NCBI GenBank assembly: GCA_029339505.1
Contig: JAQISU010000041.1
Span: forward strand, 6,829,001-6,893,000
Source: Unio delphinus
Taxonomy: Eukaryota; Mollusca; Bivalvia; Unionida; Unionidae
Length of the DNA: 64,000 bases
Direction of reading: 5' to 3'
The notes below the pieces were generated by a model that searched no databases, was not told the DNA's origin, and saw only the letters and a list, made by a program, of their open reading frames with translations. Both the position numbers and the translations under genes were made by a program. Positions 31,295-44,985 of this stretch are shown one piece after another; position 1 is the stretch's first letter, and every line of letters starts with the position of its first letter.

Positions 31295-31561
31295 AACCGT
31301 AGCAACAACGAGGGCGCGACAATAAATATACGTCTCTGTTCCACCGAGGCAATTTCTGTTCGTTGACACCCTTTTAACAAATAGACATCTATAAAAGGTT
31401 GTCTGATTTGACCACTCGTACGAAACCGAAACTGTCATCTTTAGTTTGTCTGATTCACCCACTTAATGGGTATGGTTTTTTCATTTTGGTTTTCGTACGA
31501 AACCGAAACTGTCATTTTTTGTTAGTCTGAATAGTATGTTCGATTCACCCCCTCTACTACT
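31295..31561. repeat. Element C terminal repeat (degenerate)
   Basis: Begins CGTAGCAACAACGAGGGCGCGACAA next to the ATPase stop, as the inner edges of the A and B repeats do. It ends CCCCCTCTACTACT at 31561. It holds two copies, 77 bp apart, of CGTACGAAACCGAAACTGTC (31418 and 31495). These make it longer than the repeats of A and B. Confidence 0.7.
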
Positions 31562-31687
31562 AGACGTGAGAGATTTGGGAGATGGATGAGGACTGTGCGT
31601 CTGTCCACACAGATAATGCAACTGCGAGATAACAAAGGTACTACCTTTATCCAAAGCCCCTATACCCCCATATACTTTTCTACGCAC

Positions 31688-31890
<203 letters not shown>

Positions 31891-34800
31891 TTCAAACTAT
31901 CACCAAGACTTAAATCTCACATTATTTTGTCTGATTAGCGGCAACTAAATAAACCTTGTAATATAAAAAGTTGGTTGTAAGATATAACATTCTTGGATCG
32001 AAAGAGAAAATAATAAGGGAAGAAATCGCTATGTACATTGCGAAAAAATTCCAATATTTCTAAAAGCTTATACACAATTATTGGTAAGACGTGCTAAAAT
32101 GTCATGCATTTCAGGTGCTGTTGTGATATAGAATGATTTCGTAGTTTTAAAAAATATTCAGTGATCAATATATAATAAATGAAAACAAAGCTTTATGTCT
32201 CATTTATAGGCATTGTCATTTTATACCAACATCTTATGAGGCCAGTGCCTTTTCTGCAGTAGTGTTAATACGCGTAAATTGTCTGCTTTTTCAAAATATG
32301 ATAGATTTGAAGAGTCATGTGTTATTACAGATTAAAGGATAATGGTACAGTTACGACCTATAATGTATATGAATAATAGACTTCCTACGTATTCATTACT
32401 AGCTGATGAGATACAAGGATGCACAAGATAAAAAACGACAATGAGGCTAAAAATAATCACATGTTCTATTTAAGTGCTTTTGGGTCTCTACTATATTCCT
32501 TGCATTGGCCTCGTGCCTTCTAACAATCTTACATATAACCTTTTCCTATGGCACTAAACTTACAGCTCTGATGCCCCGGTATACAACTGTCAATCAATAA
32601 ATTTATCAAGCTCGTGCATTCTAATATGTCTAATATATAATTATATAGTACATCCTGTTCCTCGACAGCAAGTTCATTAAAATGTAAAATATGACTAAAA
32701 ATTTTTATAAGTATAAAGCATTAACATTTTAAGAATATCTTATTATATCAGTTTTCCATAGCACAATGTTCAAACATCTAAAAGTACTATTCCTGTACAT
32801 AAGTGCTTGAACGTTAGCCAATCACGTGACATGCATTCTTTGGAAGCGTGGATGAATACTAAACTGCGTTCACTGCTGTCTTTAATAATAAGGTCAATTA
32901 TTAAAATAATACACGAAATTCTCCGATGAGTTTGATTGTAATGTTGGTTATGATTCTGTACTTGATTAGCTACAGCTAATGGATGATATATAATATAATA
33001 TGTAATATCAGTAAGGCATTTTCGCCTCTGTAATGTATACATTCTCTTTTTTCAGTTAAATGTACAATGTGGTCATTATCATAAAGGTCATAAATACAAT
33101 AGAGATCTATGAACCCAACACATAATATAATGACTTATATGACATTTAATTATTTTCATTGTTATCACAGGACAAAGAAACACAAGATTTAGTGGAAAGA
33201 TTAATTGTATTGTTTATACAGTACGTGAGTCAGGTCTAATGTTTCATGTTGAAAGATACTATCTCTAGGACCCATGCCATTGTTTAATTTCTTTTGAAGT
33301 TTGTTTTACAGTTAATCGCTACATCGCTATATGTGATACAAATCAAACTTATTGTTTTTGTTATATCTATATTATTTTTCCAACATTAACTGTTCTAGAC
33401 CAGAAACCAAGATAGAGTCTTAGATTAATTCGCTCAGAATGTCCCGCCAATGCTAGTCCATTGTCGGTTCATGCAGGTACATAGCACCTGAATAAAATTG
33501 CTTGCTGTTCCTGCCAATAAAAAGATTTTGAAAAAATGAAACTCACTTAAAAGCAACTTTATAAATGCATCAATCTTAAAGTTGCCAGAGTGAAATTATC
33601 AAAAGTAGGAATACAATTACCCATGCATTAATAAAAGGTTGTATTTGGCACCTAGCGAGTGTACAGTTACCATTGCTTTTATTAAAGCAATTTAACATTG
33701 TTTAGACCAGAAAACTTTATAATATCCTTATTAATGTATTTGATTTGAACATCATATAACAGTATACATGCATTCATGACTTGGTCCTATGTAACATTGA
33801 TTAAAGCGACGTTCATTTGATATTTCGGGGTGGAGATAGTTAGTCGTTGTGATTATCTTTAGAACATATATAATGTATTGATAAGCATATCGTGATTCTC
33901 TTTGAATAATTGAGTCAATAAGTGTCGTGACATTTTAACGAAGTAATATCTAATAAGAAATGGGTGGGAGATATTCTTTTGTTTTTCAGAAAAGCTGATA
34001 CTATATATCTAAATATAAGAATAAATAATGGTATCATACATGTTAGTGAAATTAATTGCCTTGCCTTGCCTGCACGCTTCAATTCCTAAATCGTGTTTTT
34101 CGTTTAATAAAACATGCCACCTATGATACACACGCATACATTTTTGATTTAGGTTAAGCGAACGATTTAAGAATGCGTTGCATTTTCAGCTATATTAACG
34201 TCCAAAGATTGAAATGTTAAATCCATCATTGCAGTGTATTAAGGTTAATAAATCTTACAATAAACGATCTCGTGTGTCCATACAAATTCGGTTCCATTCT
34301 TTTTTGCCTTGGCGTGTATTGCAGATGTCACAGTGGACAACGTGTAATTAGGTCATCTGTTACATCAATTGATGTAAAAGACCATAGTTGAAACTAGGTT
34401 CAGTCTATTGTTGTAATGCAAACACTTACGTCTGTATCATATAGGGCAGTGCACTTTTTAAGTTTGTATTAGAGACATGAACAAATATATGTAACTTTTT
34501 TATTTAAATACGTAACATGTTTGTGAAAATTATTCCAGTTGTTTAAAATGAAGAAGACACCTTTTCGTTATACATTGTTACTTCAACTATTGTTACAGCA
34601 TACATTTTGAAACTACACGGACACTTTTGATTTCATGATTATGCCAGAATATTACCGGAACCAATCTTTTCAAAATCAAATTTGGGAGATTGAGTATTAA
34701 AGCATGAAGATGGAGACCTATCCTCGTGAAGTTTTTAGCGACATATTTGAGCTTCGCTTTCACTAAATATTGACCGAACGTTTGGGTTCAATACACGTAA

Positions 34801-37800
34801 AATTCTCAAAGGACACGCGTATTTTCTGTCTGTTCAATATACTCGCTTTTGACACTTTAGCTTTCAAAACTCCAGTGAACAATACAAGAATGATGCATTG
34901 CTTGAAAAACTGGTAGCATGTATATTCGGTGTATTTGGAGTTTAAGTTATTATTGTTTAATTGATCGATGTCAGATACAGTATAGTTTTCCCTGCCATGT
35001 ATTTTTCTGATCGTTTCCTATGCTTTCGTTACATAGAAAGGAGAGTATAAAGTGAACCTGAAACTGGCTGCTCGATGGTAGAGTTAAAGTTCTTTAGAGA
35101 AATTGGGAAGTGGCCATGTAGTGATTGTCCCAATCACAAACCAGCAACAAATAGTGATAAAACATTGTCGGATCTATACACGTATATGTTCCCTTTCTAA
35201 GATGTTAATATATGGGTGATGTTTTGTTATTTACACACAAAATGTGTCTGGAAATTAAATCTTCTACCTTTAGGCAATGCCATGAATGTCAAATTGATTT
35301 GGTTTTAAGTTGCTGCGTTGAGGTATTTACCTGTAGCTAACTTTAATTACACGATTACGAATGGCTCTGACAGTATAGACATATACATATATCTTAAGAG
35401 AATTTATTTATGGTCAATTATAATGTCGCAACAAATGAATCACGTTCAGAATGCTGCCATCGGATAAATGTGATACAAATATGAACTGAAATATAATTAC
35501 TATTATGTTTGTAAGAACACGTTGGCCATTTTATGTTATGGTTTCAAACAAAGCATTAGAACGACGGTCATTGGTTCTTTCCATTACTTCAATATTCGTA
35601 CGCAAACAATCTAGGACAAAACAGCAAAGACAATATTGGAAAACAATATTTTATTTAAAAACTAAATGTAAAAAATAATTGCTTCACGTAACGGTTCTTT
35701 CTGTATCTTTCTCTAAAAGATCGCTGATAATATGTACCGTGTGACTGTTTCAGCTGAATGCTTATTTATTTCAATATGTTTCAATGTTAGTTACTTTAAA
35801 GATAACATGTATATAATTGTTTGCTTCTGTAGGTTACATTACATTTTCAATTAAAAACGACGGTGAATGTACATTGCTTGATATAAAATAAAGACAAACT
35901 TCGTCAAATATGGTCTGTAGTAACTAATTTTACAAATACATAGAATGGGGTTATTGTTGTTTTAAAAATTAAAATAATAGGATACATTCTAACCAACAAA
36001 ATATAAAACAACAGATTTTGCATGGAAATAGATGGAACTTTGTAAAATTTAAAAAGTAAAATAAAACGATTTTCAAATCATAAAAATGAATACGTCTTTC
36101 ACGTATTGTGCACAAAAATTAAAAGGTGCTCCGTGCCGATGTTCCTGTGCCTCTTTAAATAATTTCGTTTCTTAAATGTCCTGAAAATGCAAAATGTCTT
36201 TTTAAAAAAGCATTTATTTGAATCCGTCCAACAATCACAAGTACGTCATGTTAGCCTTCTAGTACTAAAATGCTTCTAATTAATTAGTAGAGCAAAGTAA
36301 ATCGCTATATTGCTACATTACGACATATTATCATATTTTGAATGAGTGCTAAGGTCACGCAAAATGGCAAGCAGCGCTTGTCTTATACGTTCAGATTGGG
36401 AAACAATTATATTTTAGTAGGTAGTATTAAGTTCTTATCTAGCATCTCTTTGTCGATTCAAACTTCTTAAAATAAATAAAATATTTAAGTGTAATATGCA
36501 ATTTGTCTTTAATTTTCAGTTTTGTCATCACTGACAGTATATGCCATGTGAGACCTTAACATGCCAAAAGAAGAGTTACAGTTATTAAAGTAGAAAGTTA
36601 TCATTTCATTACAAACATACTCAACATCATGTTTAGAAACGGCACTAAACCAATAATGGATGCATTTGGTTGCAAGCCAAAACTAAGTGAGAATCAAACA
36701 TTAGACGGAGCTTCTGTTATCAAACTAGACTGGAAGGTTATCACGGACACACCATTCACATTATAATGCAGACATAAGCACACACAAAAGGTACGACTAT
36801 ATGGTCATACTGAAAATGATAGAATAGAGCAAGAACAAAACACAAATCGTTTAGTAAAGTTCAACAATATACTTCCCTTGAAAACAATGTAAAAATTTAG
36901 AAAGAAATTAACACTATTGTGAATTAATTCCCACAGACTTCTAAACATTTTATCAGAAGCCTATAAGAATAGAGAATTGCGAACAATTATATTCCTGAAT
37001 ATGCTGATGTAATACAAACCGGGGAAGATTTTGATGTGCCAACAGTTTTGATACATTACACCGATATAATCGAAGATGTCTCTTAATGAATTCACAATTA
37101 TATTATAAACGTTATTTAGTCGCAACGGATTAACAAGCAGTTTGTAATTTTATATAAAAAACAACAATTTAAACAAATACATCCTCTAACGTAAAACTGA
37201 ACAAAACGTAAAGACTGATTTTACTTTTTATGTTAAGGTAGAGATTTATAATTCTAATGGACACAATCTTAAAATGAAAATATAAGACACAATAAGAGGT
37301 CCGGGATGAGGGTCAACGTTCATTTAAAGACATTCTAAATTGCAAAGAATGTCAATTCTTTATTTTCACCTTCAAATGAATTAAAGTAAAAAAAAATAGA
37401 AAACATCATCTAGACCAGATGTCTCTAATGTAAAGCCAATGTATTGAACTCAAATACAAGAAAGCTGTTTCCCTATAAGTAATAATTATCTTTAAATCCA
37501 ATGCATACAATTAACGACAACAATTCACTATGTCATAATCATCATCATCAGTCCCTAGACCTAGTGTGGGCGTTTAGGCACCGTGCTGCAGAACATCTGA
37601 CCAGTTCCAACCATTAGCTGTGCAATACACTTTAAAAAATAATCATTACAAGCTATGATCATGGGCAAACACAAGCATTCAAGATCAATTAAATATAAAT
37701 ATCGTTGTAGATAAATGGAAAATCATTTCAATATGTCGTTTACAAATATTATAATTATATATATATATTATATATAATATAGAAATTACCACTTTGTGAT

Positions 37801-38250
37801 GTGCCTCAGCCACAATAATCTTTAAAGTATCAATCCACAAAAGGAATTAGTAAACCAGAAATAATCTTTTTCGTTTTGTATTAAAGCACTATATTGAGAA
37901 ATGCTAAAATCTCAAATTACTGTAGATTATTTTAAATCAAAGTAGTGATTGCTGCAGTCTACCTTTATTTGCACATGAGTGCAGAAATAAAACCAACCAG
38001 TCATAATAAGAGCACATTTGTGTTCTTGGAGGAATCATTGATATTTTTATTATCATATATCCATTAAAAAATATGCTTTTCTTCTTACATTATGTAAGGC
38101 ACTCATGTGCAAATAAATGACTGACAGAAAAAATAATGTTACCACAGCGGTCTCCACAAATATAATGCGTAACACATCGCTTTCAACTGGTTGATTGTAG
38201 GGTTTTCTTTGATGTATATGATGACGATTCGTACAGTTGTCGCTGCTTAC
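31891..38250. other. Long AT-rich stretch without a recognised gene
   Basis: About 6.4 kb downstream of the receptor gene. I see no convincing exon, RNA gene or transposon; only short random ORFs and a TATA-rich palindrome (TATATATTATATATAATATA near 37760). Probably intergenic or 3' intron. Confidence 0.55.
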
Positions 38251-38321
38251 CTCCTGTTCATCAGTGGTATGTACCCATTGTTGAAAATAATACATAAATA
38301 GAGAGTCCCATTCTTTCTGCT
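38251..38321 (-). CDS. Receptor gene: possible extra tail exon
   Basis: Minus strand, between a TAGTAG acceptor and a GAG|GTAAGC donor (38250-38245). In the phase required by the previous exon (one leading base) it reads EQKEWDSLFMYYFQQWVHTT and onward without a stop for 23 codons. It may be the next cytoplasmic exon of the Ig receptor or an alternative exon. The pyrimidine tract is poor. Confidence 0.35.
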
Positions 38322-38961
38322 CTACTAAATGACATAACACACCTTCCAATGTACAATGTTCCTACTTTTCTTTTCATTTTTATTCATGTGCAAGTGCCAT
38401 TAGATCTGACAGACTAATTACATCCTGATAATTATCCATGGCAGTCTTATTTCTTAAGCCCCAGTCTTTACTACAAGAGAGATATAATTATTTAATTAAG
38501 TAACATAAGCGGTGAAGTAATCAAAGAAATCAGAATGTAAGAAACAAAAGGATGAAGAAAACATAGAAGTGTAATTAAAGGAAATATATCATGCACGAAA
38601 TATTGACATTTTGTTATAACTAATTATTACCGGTGATAGTTAATATTTATAATGCTTCTGTAGAAACCGTTCTTTCTGCGAGCGCTATTATCATTACGTT
38701 TACGGCAACGACTTCAAAATAAAAGTCAATTAACTATCACACAGTTAGGTGCATTTTATATGTTCTCAGATACAAATATTTAGGTTTTAGATGCATATAA
38801 CAGTGTAAGTTTCCTGCTGTGTCATTAACACTTGCAATACACTGTACAAATATAATAATCTTTTTCTTTAATCATTAGAAACAAAAACTGAATATCCCTT
38901 TTAAATTTCATATCACTACTTTGAGAAAGCTTGAACAAAAAATATATAAGCTTTTCTTACC

Positions 38962-39448
38962 ATTATTTATGGATGACAACTTCTTGACCTCTGCATACGT
39001 GTCCTCTGTATTTCGAGTCACTTGACATTGACCATTAGCATTACTGATTTCTCTGTAGAAATGTTCTTCACGTTCGGTTGCAGAAAACACAGCAGCTGGA
39101 AACGGACAAACATCTATTAAACTGCCTGGACATTCATGACAGTCAGCCAATAACGTCTTATTCGATCTGCTACGTGATTCACAGATTTTTAAAATGGTAT
39201 CTGTAACATGGTCATAGTCATCGTCCGGTTGTTGTGTCATGTTGTGGCATGTGCTATGACTTGACGTCGAAGCCTTTGGAGTTGGATATTGGAGTCTTCC
39301 TGCTGGATTTATAACTGTGTTTCTCAGATAGTTCGAATCACTCGTCCATATCTCCACCCTTGAAGGTGTATGTGAACATCGTCGCAACGTGGAAAATGCA
39401 GCACTAGATGTTGTCTCCATTGTCTCTAGAACAATGCGTTGGACTACA
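38962..39448 (-). CDS. Ig receptor: cytoplasmic tail exon with tyrosine motifs
   Basis: Acceptor TTCTTTTCTTTCTGTTCTGTAG, exon of 487 bp, donor G|GTAAGAAAAG, phase 1 to phase 1. The 162 encoded residues are hydrophilic, Ser/Thr-rich and contain DDDYDHVTD, EEHFYREIS and EDTYAEVKKL. These are three Tyr-x-x-hydrophobic sites of the kind that bind SH2 domains when phosphorylated, although the -2 residues do not fit the strict ITIM consensus. A Cys-rich patch (LLADCHECPGSLIDVCPF) lies between. The exon follows the transmembrane exon in correct phase, so it is the signalling tail. Confidence 0.7.
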
Positions 39449-39895
39449 GAACAGAAAGAAAAGAATCGAATTTGTAGTTACTGCAAACATGAGTGAATTT
39501 TCTGAATCAAATCTGAAATATTAAAGATAATAGTTTACGCAAGGCGAATCAAGTGGCAATGGAATAGAAATAACCGAGATTGAGAACTACCCGTGGGTTT
39601 ACAATCATATCATACGTCAAAGAAAACAACATACTTCTGTACAAACAGCATTCCTACAGTTGCCTTATTATCAGAGAATAATGACTCTAGAATAACATAG
39701 ATGTGTCATGTGAAAGGTGCATGAAAATGACATATATATCAGTAACACAAGTACATTTCAAAAATTATTTTCAAAGAAAATAAGATACGTACTACATTAA
39801 CCTTAATACCTAAGGTATCATAATTAAATTTTATTTTCATTCTGATGGTTTTTACAATTGTGCACATAATTTATTATACTTTATGTCCATGTCCC

Positions 39896-39962
<67 letters not shown>

Positions 39963-40030
39963 TTAATAATAATAATAATCATGATAATTAAACGAGCAAA
40001 CAAATGTTCTATAAATGACATTATTTATAC

Positions 40031-40099
40031 CTGCTTTGAAACTTTTGATATTCTTCCGCTGAATCCATATCAAAGAACCAAATATGATGGCAAAGACAG
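40031..40099 (-). CDS. Ig receptor: transmembrane exon
   Basis: 69-bp exon, phase 1-1, with acceptor GATGTAG and donor G|GTATAAAT. It encodes VFAIIFGSLIWI followed by the stop-transfer QRKNIKSFK. The hydrophobic run is short (about 13 residues) and may extend into the preceding codon. The acceptor lacks a strong pyrimidine tract directly upstream, so the exact start may differ. Confidence 0.55.
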
Positions 40100-40960
40100 C
40101 TACATCTTTTTTATCTGCGTTTTATACAGCTGTGAAAGAAAAGATGTTTCGTTTGTTGATGGACTATTTTGTTAGGTATTTCTCTATGATTTCAAGATAA
40201 ACATTTCAGAAGTCTTTTATTGCTGCAACAAGTTTCAATGCTAACTTAAGTACGAATGATTGCTTTTTAACCTATATTAAAATGAGCAAATGCATCCAAA
40301 TACGTAATGTAATAGAGCATTATTCATTTGGGGTTGCTATATTTCAAGCAATTTGGGGTGAGGTAGGCTTTACACTTTTGTGATAACAGTAGTGAATATT
40401 TCAGCTTTTAATGTTGTTACTCTATGACCTTTGAATTAAAAGGAAATTGATCTGTAGCGTAATTGAGCAAGTATAAACGTTTTACTTTTTATGATGGTAT
40501 TATTCTCTTAGCAAAGACCAATGCACGCATTATTTCCATGTAGGAGAATATCAGAGTTTCGGGCCTGGAAAACAAGTATATCTACAATAAGCTTGTCAGT
40601 AGCCTCACAGTGTGGATCTATCGTGTTGAGGGATTTTGTCGGGTTCTAAAACCAAGAAACCACAACATGTTCAAAGTGTCTAAGTGAATCATCCGCTTGT
40701 TAATTAATAACATAAAATTTAAAATATTTTCAGAAAACAGGAAGTTTAAACCTCGTCATTGTTATAGCTAAGTGAAACGTTTTAGGGCATCATAACCGTT
40801 TAATCTATATCGCAAAAAAATGCCTGAAATAATTACTTATGTTAATACATTCTCAAATACATTTTAAGAATGAAGTCACTAATGATTGGCGATACGTTTG
40901 TCCAATAAATTTCTAGAATGACGTCACAAATATTTGCTATTTATCACAAAATATACTCAC

Positions 40961-41101
40961 TCGAACTGGCCCGATTCACGGATGTACCTGAAAATACTGT
41001 TGTTGATAATGTCATATTGCTCGGCTGGTCTGAGTTATTTTCGTCAAAACAGTCTGGGGGATTTACAATAGTCAATGCACTTACACTATTTGTCAATGTA
41101 C
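40961..41101 (-). CDS. Ig receptor: stalk exon
   Basis: 141 bp, acceptor TTTATTACAG, donor A|GTGAGT, phase 1-1. It encodes a Ser/Thr/Asn-rich linker (LTIVNPPDCFDENNSDQPSN then MTLSTTVFSGTSVNRASS) with potential N- and O-glycosylation sites. Its position between Ig and transmembrane exons, with matching phases, supports a membrane-proximal stalk. Confidence 0.65.
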
Positions 41102-41806
41102 CTGTAATAAATTTTACAAACGTTTAATGCAACTCATCGCATATATAAATCCTAAAATGATGCTCAGATTTGATTGGGAATAAACATTGCATCTATCATA
41201 AACACTATTCTTAATGCACAGTGAACAACAATAACTCTTACAACAAGTAGTCTATAATACATCATTATTATGGCTAAAATATATCTCGATTACAAATAGC
41301 ACAAAGCGAACATAAAACAACTAGAAGATTGTAAACTGCAATAAAGTGACAATACATCAATGGATAGTGGCGATGACAGATAAGATGATGGGCTCAATTT
41401 CAAAATTTACATAGAAAGATCGACAAATATCAGACAATACGATAACAATTAGCTTCTATACTAGAATAAACGTCACTAAAATATCCAGAATGTTCGTTTT
41501 ATGACAATATCCCACATTTCGAAGTATGTATTTTTTTAGGTTAAAATTCACGTCCTTCTCGCTTTATTTTTTTTTGCCCATTATATACTTTGTCGTCGGA
41601 TCAAACACAAATTAATCAATATCGTAATCTCAAATATTATGTTTCTTTAAAACTAGATGGTTTTGGGTGATAGACAGATTTAACGATAGAGCTAGGCATT
41701 GTGTGTAGAACTTTAAATGCCCATGAACTTTAAGGTTACACCTTGTTTAAAGATAAACACATTGATTGTATAGTACATTGCATTTACTTTATAATTGTAA
41801 CATTAC

Positions 41807-42103
41807 CTGTAATATTTAGGAAGCATCGCTGTGTCAAACTGCCGTCTTCTTCCACTGTGTAGAGTCCAGTGTCATTCCCTGTAACGTGATTTATTTCAAT
41901 TCTGATTGTGTTGTTGTCCGTGTCTTTTGAACATCTTATTCGGCCATAAAACGGTGAATTAGTATTCACATCACAGTCAGAGAATCTCAAGACTGCAATA
42001 AGCTGGTCATTGTGGTATAAACGAGGAAACAATATCGATTCCTGTAGAAATTCAGTCATCAGTATGGTCTCTCCAGCATAGCCTTGTTTTATTTCACTTG
42101 GTT
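41807..42103 (-). CDS. Ig receptor: Ig-like domain exon
   Basis: 297 bp, acceptor ATTTTGCTCAG, donor G|GTAATG, phase 1-1, the standard design of a single-exon Ig domain. The translation shows IRIEINHVTGNDTGLYTVEE (the D-x-G-x-Y signature of strand F) and a terminal CFLNITG strand. The canonical disulphide is not obvious: Cys occurs at SDCD, IRCS and QRCF. It is extracellular and probably ligand-binding. Confidence 0.75.
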
Positions 42104-42159
42104 CTGAGCAAAATAATTTAACTACACTATTACCTTACAAAAAGTGTTTAAAAGGTCAA

Positions 42160-43752
42160 TGCAAAGAGATAGCTTTGATCCGCATGAATTGTACCACTAA
42201 TAGTTAATATATAAAGGCTCCCTGTCACACCATATTTAGGAATACCACCCCTTTTTTCGAAATGCTTGGGCATGTAACACTCGTAAGTATTGCTCACAGT
42301 CTCGTCTTTTGAAGTCTTAAATTAGATTACCCATTATATATAGATATGTAATAGTTTACTATCGTCCGATAATATATGCAGTCAATTTCGTGACTAATAT
42401 CAGGAATTAACGGTGGTGAAAAGAAGAACACACTTAAGAAATACAATTAAAATATTGACGACTATTTCAGAAGTTATTCCAGAATAGGTATTGGATGAAG
42501 TATTTACACAAAGTATATTGATCAATCATACATGCATTCTCAATCTGTGACGTATGTTCAAGTTATATAATGTTGCAGGATTTATGATCGAACAAGAACA
42601 TTAGACGTTCAACATAATAATAATTATCATTATATGGGTATCATTTCAAATATGGTTTGTTTCACGACACGAACAGCACTAATATTTTTGAAATTATACA
42701 TTTCTTACATTTGGTATTTCCCACTACGTTTGTTCGAATATAATGGACAATATATATGTGTTTGAATATTTGTGGGCATGCATTACATGATTCAACGTAT
42801 CACCAATGATAAGTGAAAGAGATATATAAACATAAAGCATAATAAATGAACAAGGATGCGTCCATTGCTAAATTAGTGATTCAAACTAGCTACCAGGTTG
42901 GATTATCGTACCTAAATATCAGACTTAGGATATTACTCAGTCTCTCCACTCTGTATTTGGTCTTCCACTCTATGAGAATCATTAATGTAATGTGTTACGG
43001 ATATGTATTGCTGAAGAATCCATGTATGTAGCGCTTGTTAAACATTCAATAGTTGAAAAATGAAATATATTTATTAAAATGTTCGCAATCGCCAGGAAAC
43101 ATATATAACCACACATTTATTTTAAAGTTTGTTATTGGAATATACATAACGACATGTGTCAGGTAATGAGAGGTCTTAGGTACAATCTATTCTGTGTGAG
43201 GAAGAACGTTTGCTAATGAGGCTTATGATGGAGAAATAGGTAATGAGGTTCTCGCTTGCATAACGTTTTAAAAACTGAACGTGATATGTTACGTATATTG
43301 TTGATGATAACATGTACATACGAATACTAACATGTCCTGTTACTCTGACTTCCTACACAATATGTATGACACACGTACAAGCACGCACATACACTGCATT
43401 ATTTAGCATTTCCATGCAATGTAAAAAGCTTTATTATTCTTTATAGAAATTCCATGTCTTCTTGAGAAATATATTTATGTTTTGGTATCACTAAGGTTTT
43501 GTCAAAATATCTGAACATACACATAAATTACATGCATCATAATGGATTACTTCGTTACCTAGAACAGTGAGTTGGACATTCCATGTTTCGGAAATTAGAC
43601 CGAACCCTTTAGATTCTTTTGGTAATATTCATGAAGACATTTTATATAAACCTTCATCATCTCTAGTGACATTGTTTAAACATAAGGATACCTCTTCTCG
43701 GCTATTGTTGTACTTTAGAAATAGTCGATTTTCCTGCTCCATGAAAGAAATA
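42160..43752. repeat. Segmental duplication, copy 2
   Basis: Direct duplicate of 1-1560. It lacks the (GA)n tract of copy 1 and differs by small indels. It spans the intron between two Ig exons and the 3' half of the upstream Ig exon. Confidence 0.85.
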
Positions 43753-43760
43753 GCAGAAAA
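43559..43760 (-). pseudogene. Ig receptor: upstream Ig-like exon, partial
   Basis: Minus strand encodes MEQENRLFLKYNNSREEVSL, LNNVTRDDEGLYKMSS, then TGA, then ISETWNVQLTVLG and a phase-1 donor (G|GTAACG at 43558-43553). The D-E-G-L-Y signature marks strand F. The TGA and the lack of a clear acceptor with the first half of the domain make the exon doubtful. It may be a dead or alternatively skipped exon. Confidence 0.5.
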
Positions 43761-43899
43761 AAATCGCTAAGAACCGTTTTATTTTCCTTTGTAACTGTAA
43801 TGACCATCGAGGAACCTCTGTATGTTCATGTTTTAATGACGAATGCGTTTTGGGAGAGTGCGTCTGTTACATATGTTTTATGTTCAGAAAGGAGTTTTT

Positions 43900-44220
43900 C
43901 TGTAAGTAAAATAAAGTTTTGTTAATATTAATATTAAAATGAAAAAACAATTCATGTTTTCAAATTGGATATTAGTATTATTTAAACTATTATTTTTATT
44001 TTATTATAATTATTATTTCAACTAGTAATAATAATATTATTATTATTATTTACATTATTATTATATTATTATTATAATAATTATTATTATTATTATTATT
44101 ATTATTATTGTTGTTTTATTTTAATTTAACACCATTATTCAATGCAGATTTGTCACTATATTATTTTATAAACACAATTTTTGCAAATGTTTGCAAAAGT
44201 TATTATTTATATTCCTTATA
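43900..44220. repeat. (TTA)n-rich low-complexity DNA
   Basis: Runs of TTATTATTA and AATAATAAT around 43980-44120. No coding signal. Confidence 0.85.
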
Positions 44221-44224
44221 TGCA

Positions 44225-44985
44225 GTAATGATTTAGTTTATAATAACAGTTATAATATATGTCTAAAATGCAGTAATGATTTTTTGTTTACAGTAATAGT
44301 TATTATGTGTGTCTGAAGTCCAGTAATGATTTTTGTTTACATTAATAGTTATTATGTGTGTCTGAAATCCAGTAATGATTTTTGTTTACAGTAATAGTTA
44401 TTATGTGTGTCTGAAATCCAGTGATGATTTTTGTTTACAGTAATAGTTATTATTTGTGTCTGAAATCCAGTAATGATTTTTGTTTACAGTAATATTTATT
44501 ATGTGTGTCTGAAATCCAGTAATGATTTTTGTTTACAGTAATAGTTATTATGTGTGTCTGAAATCCAGTAATGATTTTTGTTTACAGTAATAGTTATTAT
44601 GTGTGTCTGAAATCCAGTAATGATTTTTGTTTAGTAAGTTATTATTTATATCTGATATACAGTAATGATTTTAACTTAACATTAACAATTATTATTATGA
44701 CTTTTTAGTAAGTTATTATTTATATGGCTGATATGCATTAATGATTTTAAATTAACAGTAACAATTATTATGTATGTCTGAAATGCAGTATGAATTTTGT
44801 TTAGCAAGAGTTTTTTGTTTATATGTATGATATACATTAATGATTTTAACTTGCAGTAACAGTCATTTTGTATGTGTCTGAAATGCAGTAATGATTTTAG
44901 TTTACAATAACAGTTATTATGTATGTGTCGGAAATGCAGTATAGTTTTTTGTTTAAAGTAACGATTGATGTATACATCTGAAAAG
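44225..44985. repeat. 49-bp minisatellite
   Basis: Tandem copies of a unit like GTAATGATTTTTGTTTACAG...GTGTGTCTGAAATCCA, nearly perfect from 44280 to 44640 and degenerate to 44985. The core TTTACAG and TGTGTGTCTGAAA are most constant. Confidence 0.93.

Noticed and set aside
32770..33042. 90-codon minus-strand ORF
   Set aside because: No motif, repeat or splice support in AT-rich DNA; length expected by chance.
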